Position numbers and translations under genes: made by a program. Under the pieces are notes generated by a model that saw nothing but the letters and a program-made list of their open reading frames with translations, did not search any database and was not told where the DNA came from. Shown here piece by piece: positions 4,654 to 5,000 of a stretch of 5,000 nt of DNA. Source of the stretch: Desulfobacteraceae bacterium (lineage in GTDB: Bacteria > Desulfobacterota > Desulfobacteria > Desulfobacterales > Desulfobacteraceae); the NCBI GenBank assembly GCA_015486915.1, contig WFQS01000521.1:1-5000 (forward strand), written 5' to 3'. Positions within the stretch are counted from its first letter, which is position 1; every line of letters starts with the position of its first letter.

Positions 4654-5000
4654 TTATTGAAACATTACTTTGTGAGTAAAGGGCTTTAAAGTATCAAGGG
4701 GGCGAAAACGATATATTGTCCCGTTTATTTTTCGGCTGTTCACCTCTACCTTGAGGTAGTTGTATTCTTCAACTCTTGGATTATCCTGCCAGTATAATTC
4801 CTTTTCCGGAGAAGCGTGTCTGCTGAATTTGAAATTTTGAGGAGCACCGCTGCCGCCTATCACCTGATAGTTAATTCCATCTATCAGATAATGTTCAGTA
4901 GTATGGACGTGGCTGTTAAAGACAAATATACTCAAATTTTTTGCATATTTTTTCAGGATTTCATGGGGATTCTGATTTTTCGGCAGCATATCATGGCCAA
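4654..5000 (-). CDS. Calcineurin-like metallophosphoesterase, C-terminal part (5' end beyond right edge)
   Basis: The frame is open to the right edge: three codons (G-H-D) precede the first internal ATG (4989-4987), so this ATG is not the start. Numbered from that Met, the visible part contains IFVFNSHVHTTEHYLIDGIN (21-40) and YQVIGGSGAP (41-50). This is the final metal-binding block of metallophosphoesterases, in which a 'GHxH' pair supplies two metal-ligand histidines and is followed by a hairpin and a 'GGGGAP'-like loop. Here the glycine before the first histidine is Ser (NSHVH, H27 and H29). The tail up to KVMFQ is a beta-rich end usual in the family. The catalytic N-terminal motifs (DxH, GDxxD, GNHE) are out of view, so substrate and location are unknown. 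It runs in the same direction as the RhuM remnant, 61 bp upstream of it. Confidence 0.75.
   Translation of the reverse strand, partial: GHDMLPKNQNPHEILKKYAKNLSIFVFNSHVHTTEHYLIDGINYQVIGGSGAPQNFKFSRHASPEKELYWQDNPRVEEYNYLKVEVNSRKINGTIYRFRPLDTLKPFTHKVMFQ

Overview
The window looks like a chromosomal stretch from an anaerobic, probably sulfate-reducing member of the Desulfobacterota (Desulfobacter/Desulfobacula-like). This is inferred from the archaeal-type split glutamate synthase with a ferredoxin domain, moderate GC in the core genes and AT-rich accessory DNA. No taxonomic marker gene is present, so the lineage is an inference only.

Left part (1-2899, all minus strand): an operon for split, 'archaeal-type' glutamate synthase. 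In transcription order it encodes a class-II glutamine amidotransferase subunit (2899-1769), an FMN/Fe-S glutamate synthase core with two N-terminal [4Fe-4S] motifs (1805-171, overlapping the previous gene by 37 bp), and the first 32 codons of a third protein (98 to the left edge) that fits the GXGXG beta-helix subunit. Together they would release ammonia from glutamine, pass it to the FMN site, and reductively aminate 2-oxoglutarate, probably with electrons from ferredoxin because no NAD(P)H-binding GltD-like subunit is visible here. A plausible sigma-70 promoter (3041-3013) with an inverted repeat at the predicted transcription start lies upstream.

Middle (2900-3446): an AT-rich region without an intact gene. 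It holds the glutamate synthase promoter, several inverted repeats including a nested palindromic structure at 3111-3182, and a degenerate piece of a tyrosine recombinase (about 3229-3321). The recombinase similarity stops just before a new promoter with a perfect 21-bp palindromic operator core. A 55-bp imperfect hairpin repeat sits in the leader of the next operon.

Right part (3447-5000): a compact MazEF-type toxin-antitoxin operon on the plus strand (AbrB/MazE-like antitoxin 3447-3686; PemK/MazF toxin 3676-4023, most likely starting at a GTG inside the antitoxin's end). It converges on a minus-strand RhuM-family frame (4592-4041) that has lost both its normal N-terminus and its C-terminal Fic region. 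The last gene (4654 to beyond the right edge, minus strand) is the C-terminal part of a calcineurin-like metallophosphoesterase. The flanking recombinase and RhuM remnants suggest that 3180-4650 is a decayed accessory islet in which the toxin-antitoxin pair is the only intact survivor. I found no clearly undescribed system. The most checkable oddities are the start-codon correction of the amidotransferase, the operator architecture of the toxin-antitoxin promoter, the leader hairpin repeat and the nested palindrome.
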